DNA from: JALZAA01 sp046724655 | GTDB lineage: Bacteria; Actinomycetota; Acidimicrobiia; IMCC26256; JACDBD01 | DNA length: 17,095 nt | Assembly: GCA_046724655.1 (NCBI GenBank) | Contig: JBKOWY010000046.1 | Span: 1 to 17,095, forward strand | Direction of reading: 5' to 3' | Shown: piece by piece, positions 1 to 5,729 of the stretch | Position numbering within the stretch: position 1 is the stretch's first letter | Layout: the number at the start of each line of letters is the position of its first letter | Notes under the pieces: generated by a model | The model's database searches: none | Told to the model about the DNA's origin: nothing | The model's input: only the letters and a program-made list of their open reading frames with translations | Translations under genes and position numbers: made by a program

Positions 1-1
1 G

Positions 2-487
2 GAGGAAGTCGCCCGTGATCACGGGCGGTTCCTCTACAACGTCGCCTACCGCCTGGCCGGCAACGACAGCGACGCACAGGACCTCGTGCAGGAGGCGCTG
101 CTGAGGGTCCGCAAGGGGCTCGAGCGCTACCAACCGGGGTCCCTGGAAGGTTGGTTGGCCCGGATCGTGACGAACGTGTTCCTGGACGAGGTGCGGCGGC
201 GCCGGCGACGTCCGGCGGACGCGTTACCCGACGATCCGGACTGGGTCGTCCCGCCCTCGCCCCCCGCCGACGAGGTGCCGACGGGCCTGTCGGACGAGGT
301 GCAGGCCGCGATCAACTCGCTTCCCGAAGAGTTCCGCACCGCGGTCGTGCTGTGCGACATCGCCGACCGGCCCTACGAGGAGATCGCCGAGGCGCTCGGC
401 GTTCCCGTGGGGACGGTGCGGTCGCGCATTCACCGAGGACGGCGCTTGCTGCGCCGCGCGCTCGTCAACACCGGAGAGTCGGCGTGA
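2..487 (+). CDS. sigE: ECF RNA polymerase sigma factor, SigE-like (5' partial)
   Basis: Directs RNA polymerase to envelope-stress promoters. The open frame enters from the left edge (first full codon at 2), so the extreme N terminus is missing; 161 residues are visible. Region 2 is seen in the stretch LYNVAYRLAGNDSDAQDLVQE followed by GSLEGWLARIVTNVFLDEVRRRRRR, where the GTFEGWLHRI-like block is typical of the mycobacterial SigE group. An acidic, proline-rich linker follows, then region 4 (AINSLPEEFRTAVVLCDI, then a helix-turn-helix ending VPVGTVRSRIHRGRRLLRRAL). The GTG at 86 is internal to region 2 and is not the true start. The stop overlaps the start of the anti-sigma gene (GTGA at 484-487), showing co-transcription. 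The htrA and whiB promoters downstream match what such a factor would recognise. SigE is the best family match; the symbol is by resemblance. Confidence 0.9.
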   Translation, partial: EEVARDHGRFLYNVAYRLAGNDSDAQDLVQEALLRVRKGLERYQPGSLEGWLARIVTNVFLDEVRRRRRRPADALPDDPDWVVPPSPPADEVPTGLSDEVQAAINSLPEEFRTAVVLCDIADRPYEEIAEALGVPVGTVRSRIHRGRRLLRRALVNTGESA

Positions 488-930
488 ACGACCGCCCCGC
501 GCCGGACGACCGCCTGTCCGCCTACCTGGACGGCGAGCTCGATCCGGCCGAGCGGAAGGCGGTCGAGAGCTATCTCGCGGCGTCGACGGAATGGCGCATC
601 GAGTTCGACGAGGTTGCGTGGGCGCGGGACATGCTGCGAAGCCTGCCGGTCCAAGAGGCGCCGCCCGGGTTTTGGGACGCCGCGCTGGCGCCGGAGCTGA
701 CGCGGGCGCGCGCTCGCCGAGCGCGACGCGTGCCGCGAATCGCGGGCTTGGGCGCGTCTGCGGCCGCGGTCGCCGCGGTGGTGACCGCGGTTCTGGTCGT
801 GCCTTCGCCCGACCGGGTCACGCCCAAGGTGCCCGCGGTGGCCGACTCGCACGCTGTGCGCTCCTCGCTCACCGACGATCCCGTGAGCCGGCTGGCAACG
901 CTGAGCCTCATCACGGCACCTCGGCGATGA
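484..930 (+). CDS. Anti-sigma factor, membrane-anchored, no zinc motif
   Basis: Expected to hold the preceding sigma factor inactive at the membrane. The 148-residue protein begins at GTG 484 inside the sigma gene's stop (GTGA overlap). The N-terminal cytoplasmic part (about 1-60; DDRLSAYLDGELDPAERKAVESYL) has the helix pattern of the ZAS/zf-HC2 anti-sigma domain. The usual H-x3-C-x2-C zinc site is absent: there is no cysteine anywhere in the protein. A basic stretch (RARARRARRVPR, 75-86) precedes one hydrophobic segment (about 87-107), then a short extracytoplasmic tail of about 40 residues. Its stop overlaps the next gene (ATGA, 927-930), an RseB-like protein that would bind the outer tail. 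The role rests on position and domain pattern; partner specificity is inferred. Without cysteines, release by thiol oxidation is unlikely, so proteolysis or sensor binding is more plausible. Confidence 0.8.
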   Translation: MNDRPAPDDRLSAYLDGELDPAERKAVESYLAASTEWRIEFDEVAWARDMLRSLPVQEAPPGFWDAALAPELTRARARRARRVPRIAGLGASAAAVAAVVTAVLVVPSPDRVTPKVPAVADSHAVRSSLTDDPVSRLATLSLITAPRR

Positions 931-1958
931 GCGCTCGTGTCTCGCGCCCCGCACTCGTGGTCACGGCGATGGCGGCGCTCGCCGCCGTCGGACCCGTCGC
1001 CGATGCCGGACTGCGGGCCGCTGCCGACCAGCCTGATCCCGCGGAGGAGCTGATGACCGGCGCCCGGCACGCCGCCGAGAGATCGAACTTCTCGGGCGTG
1101 CTCGAAGTCACGTGGTCCGACGCCGCGGGCGCGCATTCACGCGAGGTTGCCGTCCGCAGCACGAACGGCGTGCTCTCATTGGGCAACGAGGGTCAGGTCG
1201 TCGTGGACGGCCCGCGCCGGTTCGTGCACGACACCGAAGGCTGGCTCTCGGCGTGGGGCCGCGAGGTGACATCCGAGGTGCCGTCACCGTCGGAGAAGTG
1301 GCGGTTCACGTTGCGGGACGGATCGGTGGTGGCCGGACGGCCCACCCGAGAGGTCGACGTCACCGGTCGTGAGGACGGCCGAGTGCGACAGCGGCTCTAC
1401 TTCGACGCGACCACCGATCTTCTCCTGCGGCGCGAGCAGCTCGACCGCCGCGGTAACACCGTGCGCGCCGTCGGCTTCGTGAGCTTCGGCGAAGCAGCCG
1501 GCGGTGTCCTGCCTGCCGACGCCCCGCGCGCGCCGCGCGCCAGCGCGACGCGACAGCCCAGTTCGATCGAGGGCGTCATCGCGCCGTTCCGAGCCCCGAG
1601 CACGGTGGGGAACGGTTTCCATCTCGCAGGCCGCTACCGCGACGCCGCCGGCACTGTGCAGCTCTTCTACAGCGACGGCCTGTTCGGCGTGTCGGTGTTC
1701 GAGCACCAAGGGGAGCTCGACTGGAGCGAGCTCCCGGCGGGAGGCGACGCCCGCACCGTCGCCGGGCACGACGCCCGCCGCTACCGGACGCCGACCGGTG
1801 TCGTGACGGTCTGGGAGTCCGACGGTGTCGTCTACACGGCGGTGGGCGACGCCCCGACCGACCAGGTCGACGAGCTGCTCGCCGAATTCACCCCGTCCGA
1901 TTCCCCGAGCGCCTTCGAGCGCGTCACGAGCTTCGTCCTCGGCCCGTTCGACTGGTAG
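927..1958 (+). CDS. RseB/MucB-like sigma-E regulatory protein
   Basis: A predicted exported protein of 343 residues that probably binds the outer tail of the anti-sigma factor and senses envelope damage. It begins at ATG 927 in an ATGA overlap. An N-terminal hydrophobic segment (about 9-24) ends in a VADA-like signal peptidase site near residue 27; no cysteine is present, so it is not a lipoprotein. The first domain (about 40-190) shows NFSGVLEVTWSD and later RQRLYFDATTDLLLRREQLDRRGNTVRAVGF, matching the LolA-like fold of the MucB/RseB N-terminal domain. The second (about 225-335) has LFYSDGLFGVSVFEHQGELDW and VVTVWESDGVVYTAVGDAP, matching the RseB C-terminal domain. The last 35 bases overlap the 3' end of the convergent transporter gene. 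RseB assignment comes from these motifs plus the operon; the ligand is unknown. Confidence 0.82.
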   Translation: MSARVSRPALVVTAMAALAAVGPVADAGLRAAADQPDPAEELMTGARHAAERSNFSGVLEVTWSDAAGAHSREVAVRSTNGVLSLGNEGQVVVDGPRRFVHDTEGWLSAWGREVTSEVPSPSEKWRFTLRDGSVVAGRPTREVDVTGREDGRVRQRLYFDATTDLLLRREQLDRRGNTVRAVGFVSFGEAAGGVLPADAPRAPRASATRQPSSIEGVIAPFRAPSTVGNGFHLAGRYRDAAGTVQLFYSDGLFGVSVFEHQGELDWSELPAGGDARTVAGHDARRYRTPTGVVTVWESDGVVYTAVGDAPTDQVDELLAEFTPSDSPSAFERVTSFVLGPFDW

Positions 1959-2724
1959 CCCCGCGTATCGTCCTCCACGACTGCCACGTGATCCGCAAGA
2001 TGACCGCGCTGATAGCGAGCCCGACGAGAGGATCAGCTATCGGTGCGCCGATCGCGACGGCTCCCGCGGATGCGATGACGCCCAGGCTCACGTAGGCGTC
2101 GGCGCGCGCGTGGTGCCCGTCTGCGATGAGCGCGGGACTGTCGAGGCGCTGCCCGGCTCTGGTGCGGATCCGACCTGCCACGTAATTGCCGGCGAATCCA
2201 ACCGCTCCGGCGATGGCCAGAACGCCCAGGTGATTGGGCGCGACCGGAGACACGAGGCGTCGCACCGCCTCGACGCCGGCCATGCACGCGCTGAGGCCGA
2301 TCGCGGCGACCACCACGACACCGGCCCGCCGTTCGGCCTTCGACGACCGCAAGATGAATGCGAGGGCGAGGGGCACGGCGGTCAAGGCGTCGCCCACGTT
2401 GTGGATCAAGTCCGCAAGCAGGGCGACGCTGCCGCTCGCCACGAACACCACCGCCTGTACGCCAGCAGCAGCGCCCAAGACGACGAGGGATCGGGTCACT
2501 GCCCCGATCCCCGCGCGCGAGCGCTTGAGGCTGTCGTCGACGACACCGTGCGAATGCCCGTGTTCGCGACCGTCGCCGATGTGACTGCGGTTGTGACGCC
2601 TCGCCCCTGCGGGGGTCGAAGCGCGCAGCGCCAGGCGCAGATGACGGTGCCGGCCGCGGTACGGGTGACTGTGTACCCGGGCCCCGTGACGATGTAGCGA
2701 CGGGTCCGACGCTTGAGCGCTCAC
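1924..2724 (-). CDS. Cation diffusion facilitator (CDF) transporter, lacking C-terminal domain
   Basis: A probable divalent-metal (zinc-type) exporter driven by proton exchange in the cytoplasmic membrane; 266 residues from GTG 2724. The first 60 residues are basic and histidine-rich (HRHGARVHSHPYRGRHRH and GREHGHSHG), a likely metal-binding tail. Six hydrophobic segments follow, at about 78-96, 100-124, 136-155, 166-184, 208-228 and 232-248. The CDF metal site is present as HNVGD in segment 2 (H108, D112) and HHARAD in segment 5 (H205, D209). Only 18 residues remain after segment 6, so the usual cytoplasmic ferredoxin-like domain of about 80 residues is missing. The 3' end overlaps rseB by 35 bases on the opposite strand. 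A TACCGT -10 motif seven bases before the GTG suggests a leaderless transcript. It lies 27 bases after whiB and may also be read through from it. Metal specificity cannot be told. Confidence 0.85.
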   Translation of the reverse strand: MSAQASDPSLHRHGARVHSHPYRGRHRHLRLALRASTPAGARRHNRSHIGDGREHGHSHGVVDDSLKRSRAGIGAVTRSLVVLGAAAGVQAVVFVASGSVALLADLIHNVGDALTAVPLALAFILRSSKAERRAGVVVVAAIGLSACMAGVEAVRRLVSPVAPNHLGVLAIAGAVGFAGNYVAGRIRTRAGQRLDSPALIADGHHARADAYVSLGVIASAGAVAIGAPIADPLVGLAISAVILRITWQSWRTIRGATSRTGRGRSS

Positions 2725-2731
2725 GTCGCCG

Positions 2732-2737
2732 ACGGTA
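2732..2737 (-). promoter_or_regulatory. Candidate -10 element for leaderless CDF transcript
   Basis: On the minus strand the hexamer TACCGT (TANNNT class) is followed by exactly seven bases and then the GTG start codon. That spacing would put the transcription start at or next to the GTG, as in leaderless actinobacterial genes. No Shine-Dalgarno sequence precedes the start. This rests on motif and spacing only. Confidence 0.4.
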
Positions 2738-2751
2738 CCGGTGCGCGACCT

Positions 2752-3048
2752 CTACGAAGAAGAAGTGGCGCCGGCCTCGAGGCGGCGGCGGCGGAGGATG
2801 CGGCGACGCTCCCGTTCGGATGCCCCGCCCCACACTCCGTGGTCGATCCGGTAGGTCAGGGCATACTCCAGGCACGGTTCCTTCACCGGGCAATCGGCGC
2901 AGATGCGTCGGGCCTGGTCGACGCCGACGCCGTCGGAGGGGAAGAAGTCCTGCGGCGCCCGGCCCCGGCACTTGGCCTCGAGCATCCATTGATGCTCCTG
3001 GTGGTCGGGCGGTGGGGGGAGCGGAAGGTCGTAATCCATAGGGTTCAC
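2752..3048 (-). CDS. WhiB-family iron-sulfur transcriptional regulator
   Basis: A 98-residue WhiB-like protein, a family restricted to actinobacteria and their phages. It binds a [4Fe-4S] cluster and the sigma factor of RNA polymerase. The four cluster ligands are C27 (EAKCRG), C50 and C53 (RRICADC) and C59 (KEPCLEYA). The GVWGG turn is at 71-75, followed by a basic DNA-contacting tail (ERERRRILRRRRLE). The start is taken at GTG 3048; ATG 3039 (fourth codon) is an alternative. Neither has a good ribosome site. An ECF-type promoter (GGAAC-N19-GTT) ends seven bases before GTG 3048, so the message may be leaderless and under the sigma factor encoded at the left. The CDF gene lies 27 bases downstream on the same strand. 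Subfamily looks closest to WhiB1/WhiB2 but is not certain. Confidence 0.93.
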   Translation of the reverse strand: MNPMDYDLPLPPPPDHQEHQWMLEAKCRGRAPQDFFPSDGVGVDQARRICADCPVKEPCLEYALTYRIDHGVWGGASERERRRILRRRRLEAGATSSS

Positions 3049-3054
3049 GCTTCA

Positions 3055-3081
3055 AACGGCCCCGGGGGGCGATCCGGTTCC
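3055..3081 (-). promoter_or_regulatory. Candidate ECF-sigma promoter for whiB
   Basis: On the minus strand GGAAC (3081-3077) and GTT (3057-3055) are separated by 19 bases; the extended forms are GGAACC and CGTT with 17 bases between. This is the -35/-10 pattern of actinobacterial SigE/SigH/SigR-type factors. The GTT ends six bases before the GTG at 3048, placing the start of transcription at or near the first codon. The same layout and spacing occurs facing htrA on the other strand. Confidence 0.5.
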
Positions 3082-3143
3082 CGGGCTCTGCAAGGGCATC
3101 ATGAGTGCGGCCTGATGAGAACAAGATGACAACCCTGCCCCCA

Positions 3144-3170
3144 GGAACCTTCTACGGACCAGGCGACGTT
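3144..3170 (+). promoter_or_regulatory. Candidate ECF-sigma promoter for htrA
   Basis: GGAAC at 3144-3148 and GTT at 3168-3170 lie 19 bases apart (GGAACC and CGTT, 17 bases). Transcription would begin around 3176-3180, leaving a leader of about 33 bases that contains GGAG at 3200-3203. htrA genes are known SigE targets in mycobacteria, and a SigE-like gene lies in this window. The promoter is inferred from motif and spacing. Confidence 0.55.
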
Positions 3171-3210
3171 CGAGATTGCGACCGCCCAAACCCGGCCCTG
3201 GAGACCCTTG

Positions 3211-4491
3211 ATGCCTGAAGACGCCATGCCCCCCGGCGACGACCCGACCCAGTCCCGCCCGCCGGCCCACGAGGACGGCCCGACCGAGCCCCGGCCGGCC
3301 GCCCATGACGAGCCGCGGACCGATCCCCGCCCTCGTGCCTACGAGCCCCCGCCTGTCCCGCCCTGGCCTCCGGCTGCCCCTGGGCCTCCGACCCCCGACC
3401 CCGGGCGCCCCAGCCGGCTGCGGCAGTTCGTCGGCGGCGCCCTGATCGGAGGGATTTGCGGCGCGCTCGTCGCGTCGGGCGCTTGGGTCGCGTTCGGTCG
3501 CGACGACACCAGCACCACGACCGTGAAGCGGGCGCAGAAGACGAACCAGGTCGCCCGCGACTCGTCGACCATCGGTCGCAACGGCGACATCGCCGGGATC
3601 ATCGCCAAGGTCGAGCCCGCCGTCTTCGCGGTGACCGTCGATGCGGGTGGCCGCCAGAGCGCAGGGACCGGCTTCGTGATCTCACCCGACGGGTTCGCCA
3701 TCACGAACGCGCACGTCGTGGAGAGCGCGCAGCAAGTCAAAACGGAGTTCAACGACGGGCGCTCGGCCGACGCACGCGTCGTCGGCCGCGACCCGAGCGC
3801 CGACGTCGCCGTCCTCAAGTTGAACGGCACCGGACTGCCCGCCGCGTGCCTGGCCGACTCGAACAAGGTCCAGGTCGGTGACGATGTTGTGGCGATCGGC
3901 AACGCGCTTGCCCTCGAAGGTGGTCTGAGCGTCACCCGTGGCATCATCTCCGGCCCGCCCCGACCGGGCGCGGAGATCGGCACCGCGATCGAGAGCGTGT
4001 TGCAGACCGATGCGGCCATCAACCCTGGCAACTCCGGCGGTCCACTCGTCGACGCCAACGGCTGCGTGATCGGCATCAACACCGCCGTCGCCTCCGGCAG
4101 CTCGACACAGCCGGCCCAGAACGTCGGCTTCGCGATCCCGATCTCGCTCGCAAAGACTGTGGTCGACGACATCGAAGCCGGGCGCAAGCCCGCGTTTCTG
4201 GGCGTCGGCACCACCGACTTGACGCCGGAGCTCAAAAGCCAGCTCGACGTCAACGCCGACACCGGAGCCGTTGTCGACTCGATCACGAACGGGTCCCCGG
4301 CCGACGATGCTGGCATCCAGCGCGGCGACGTGATCGTGCAGATCGGCGACGACCAGGTCAAGAACGGCGGCGGCGTCGCCACCGCGGTGCGAAAGCATCA
4401 CCCCGGCGACAAGGTGTCGGTGGTCTTCGTGCGCGGCTCCGACCGCAAGACCGTGGAAGTGACGCTCGCCGAGCGCTCCGACGTCGGGTAG
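3211..4491 (+). CDS. htrA: HtrA/DegP-type membrane-anchored serine protease with PDZ domain
   Basis: An envelope quality-control protease of 426 residues. ATG 3211 is preferred over TTG 3208 because GGAG at 3200-3203 is seven bases away. Residues 1-70 form a proline-rich cytoplasmic tail. One membrane segment follows (about 73-95), then the trypsin-like domain (about 125-320) facing outside. The catalytic triad is H168 (TNAHVV), D198 (SADVAVLKL) and S275 (NPGNSGGPL). A PDZ domain spans about 328-420 (FLGV, GSPADDAGIQRGDVIVQIGD), normally used to recognise unfolded C termini. Cysteines 213 and 285 sit in the protease domain and could form a disulfide. In Mycobacterium htrA lies next to sigE and its anti-sigma gene; here a whiB-CDF pair sits between them. 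The ECF promoter at 3144-3170 supports stress control. Substrates are unknown. Confidence 0.95.
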   Translation: MPEDAMPPGDDPTQSRPPAHEDGPTEPRPAAHDEPRTDPRPRAYEPPPVPPWPPAAPGPPTPDPGRPSRLRQFVGGALIGGICGALVASGAWVAFGRDDTSTTTVKRAQKTNQVARDSSTIGRNGDIAGIIAKVEPAVFAVTVDAGGRQSAGTGFVISPDGFAITNAHVVESAQQVKTEFNDGRSADARVVGRDPSADVAVLKLNGTGLPAACLADSNKVQVGDDVVAIGNALALEGGLSVTRGIISGPPRPGAEIGTAIESVLQTDAAINPGNSGGPLVDANGCVIGINTAVASGSSTQPAQNVGFAIPISLAKTVVDDIEAGRKPAFLGVGTTDLTPELKSQLDVNADTGAVVDSITNGSPADDAGIQRGDVIVQIGDDQVKNGGGVATAVRKHHPGDKVSVVFVRGSDRKTVEVTLAERSDVG

Positions 4492-4507
4492 CCGCCTCCG
4501 CAGCCAG

Positions 4508-4513
4508 TACCCT
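4508..4513 (+). promoter_or_regulatory. Candidate -10 element for the small gene at 4524
   Basis: TACCCT (TANNNT class) ends ten bases before the ATG at 4524, with no ribosome site between. A leaderless or very short-leader transcript is possible, independent of htrA read-through. Weak, motif-based call. Confidence 0.3.
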
Positions 4514-4523
4514 GGTCGATCGC

Positions 4524-4799
4524 ATGAGCATCGAAGAAGAGGAACTCGAGCAGCTTCCGCCCCAGGGGCACGTGAAAGTCGTGTACCTGGGGCCGGTCGC
4601 ACCGCACTGGGAGGTGCACGGCGTGTTCGGGGACGGGCGCCTTATCGAGGAGTTCCGTCAGCGCGCACTTGCCCGGCTCCAGCTGCTGCCGCCGCACGAC
4701 CCGCAGTTCCGGCGCAATCGGGAGCGCGTCGCACGCGACGCCGAACGTGAGCGCCTGATCCTCGAGTGGGACCTCGGCTACGAGGAGACCGAGGCCTGA
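4524..4799 (+). CDS. Conserved-looking small protein of unknown function
   Basis: I do not recognise this 91-residue protein. It starts at ATG 4524, 32 bases after htrA, without a clear ribosome site. The N terminus is acidic (SIEEEELEQL). A central block (GHVKVVYLGPVAPHWEVHGVFGDGRLIEEF, about 15-44) could form a small beta/alpha unit. The C-terminal half is rich in arginine and glutamate (FRQRALARLQLL, then RRNRERVARDAERERLILEWDLGYEE) and is probably helical. There is no signal peptide, membrane segment or cysteine, so it should be cytoplasmic. Codon use matches its neighbours, and the frame fills the space between htrA and phoU, leaving one base before the convergent phoU stop. It may be co-transcribed with htrA. 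No function is proposed. Confidence 0.7.
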   Translation: MSIEEEELEQLPPQGHVKVVYLGPVAPHWEVHGVFGDGRLIEEFRQRALARLQLLPPHDPQFRRNRERVARDAERERLILEWDLGYEETEA

Positions 4800-4811
4800 G
4801 CTAGGGCTCGG
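4789..4811. terminator. Short hairpin spanning the convergent stops
   Basis: CCGAGGCCT (4789-4797) can pair with AGGGCTCGG (4803-4811) across a five-base loop, with one mismatch. It covers the stop codons of the small gene and phoU, which converge here with a single base between them. There is no T-run, so it is at best a weak two-way terminator. Confidence 0.3.
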
Positions 4812-5493
4812 CGAGGGCGTCGCCCGGCTGGGGATGCTCGCCCGTGACCATGAAGCACACCCGCTGAGCGATGGTCACCGCGTGGTCGGCGATGCGCTCG
4901 TAGTGCCGCCCGACCAACGCGAGCTGCACTGCCTGAAGCACGTTGCCTTCATCGGCGTCGCCGCCCGCAAGGATGTAGCGGAAGAGGCTCTTCGTCAGGT
5001 CGTCCATGGCGTCGTCCATGTCGGCCAGTGCCAATGCCGCCGACGGATCGCCGTCAGCGAAGGCGTCGATCGCGACGCGGGTTTCGATGCCCGCCTGCTC
5101 GCCCATCCGCTGGATGATGCCCCGCAGCTTGGGATCGACGCTGTGCGGGTAGAGGCGTCGCGTCGTCTTCGCCACATTGACCATCAGGTCAGATGAGCGC
5201 TCGAGCTCGTGGACGATGCGCAACACCGTCACCACGGTGCGCAGGTCGCTCGCCATCGGCTGCTGGCGGGCGAGGAGCAGGTAACAGCGGTCCTCGATCG
5301 AGTGCGTGAGCTCGTCGATCGCGTCGTCGTTCTCGATGACCTGCTCGGCCGCGCCCAGGTCGGCGTCGAGGAAGGCCTGGGTCCCCCCGGCGATGGCTTC
5401 GGTGGTGAGCGCGGCCAGCCGGATCACGTCGATGCGCAGCTCGTCAAGCTCCTCGTGGAAGCTCTTGCGAGCCTCGCTGGCGGTGTCGGTCAT
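4801..5493 (-). CDS. phoU: Phosphate transport system regulatory protein PhoU
   Basis: A cytoplasmic 230-residue helical-bundle protein that connects PstSCAB activity to the sensor kinase and holds down the Pho response when phosphate is plentiful. Two repeated PhoU domains are visible. Each carries an acidic metal-binding motif (ENDDAIDEL and ADMDDAMDDL). The family blocks LLARQQPMASDLRTVVTVLRIVHELERSSDLMVNVAK in the first half and ALVGRHYERIADHAVTIAQRV in the second are clear. ATG 5493 is chosen because the PhoU fold begins directly after it (SFHEELDELR); the in-frame extension upstream has no family similarity and would run into the control region. It is divergent from pstS across a 236-base gap, so both may answer to the same PHO-box repeats. 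Length is normal for the family. Confidence 0.95.
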   Translation of the reverse strand: MTDTASEARKSFHEELDELRIDVIRLAALTTEAIAGGTQAFLDADLGAAEQVIENDDAIDELTHSIEDRCYLLLARQQPMASDLRTVVTVLRIVHELERSSDLMVNVAKTTRRLYPHSVDPKLRGIIQRMGEQAGIETRVAIDAFADGDPSAALALADMDDAMDDLTKSLFRYILAGGDADEGNVLQAVQLALVGRHYERIADHAVTIAQRVCFMVTGEHPQPGDALAEP

Positions 5494-5554
5494 GCGCCCA
5501 TCATGGCGTGTGCGTGACTCGCGTGCGTCCAGGGCGGGCCGATGGTTGGGGCAC

Positions 5555-5605
5555 TGTTCACATTCCGGCCATCTCGACGCCATGCCGCGTCAACACGAAC
5601 CTCAT
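5555..5605 (+). promoter_or_regulatory. PHO-box-like repeat cluster A
   Basis: Half-sites spaced exactly 11 bases apart start at 5556 (GTTCAC), 5567 (GGCCAT), 5578 (CGCCAT), a weaker 5589 (GTCAAC) and 5600 (CCTCAT). The core is YCAY. PhoB/PhoP/RegX3-type regulators bind direct repeats with 11-base phasing, and GTTCAC is the known actinobacterial half-site. The first 28 bases recur as cluster B, 85 bases downstream. Position between phoU and pstS fits control of both. Confidence 0.65.
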
Positions 5606-5639
5606 CGCGGCGCAGGGGCGATTCGCAATGTTCGGGGAG

Positions 5640-5668
5640 TGTTCACGTTCCGGCCACCTCGATGCCAC
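5640..5668 (+). promoter_or_regulatory. PHO-box-like repeat cluster B, pstS-proximal
   Basis: The 28 bases at 5640-5667 match 5555-5582 at 25 positions. Half-sites GTTCAC (5641), GGCCAC (5652) and TGCCAC (5663) are 11 bases apart. The last one ends 21 bases before the pstS -10 candidate, so a bound regulator would sit over the -35 region, as expected for a PhoB-type activator. RegX3, encoded downstream in this window, is the likely binder. Confidence 0.68.
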
Positions 5669-5689
5669 TGCTTCGGAAGGCGCGCTCCC

Positions 5690-5719
5690 TAGCTTCCGGG
5701 TCGTGAGCTCCCAAGGAGG
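5690..5719 (+). promoter_or_regulatory. pstS -10 candidate and strong ribosome site
   Basis: TAGCTT at 5690-5695 is a TANNNT-type -10 element. AAGGAGG at 5713-5719 is a full Shine-Dalgarno sequence ten bases before ATG 5730, the strongest ribosome site in the window. It decides the pstS start over upstream in-frame codons. No good -35 is visible, which fits an activator-dependent promoter. Confidence 0.55.
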
Positions 5720-5729
5720 CCTGAAGAAC

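Noticed and set aside
1825..2697. Plus-strand frame opposite the CDF gene
   Set aside because: The opposite frame encodes a recognisable transporter with both HxxxD metal motifs; this one is a shadow typical of high-G+C DNA.
3208..3210. TTG 3208 as the htrA start
   Set aside because: ATG 3211 is the next codon and has better spacing from GGAG at 3200-3203.
5555..5668. Repeats upstream of pstS as a CRISPR fragment
   Set aside because: Only two copies exist, with 11-base internal phasing and a position typical of PHO boxes; no cas genes are seen.
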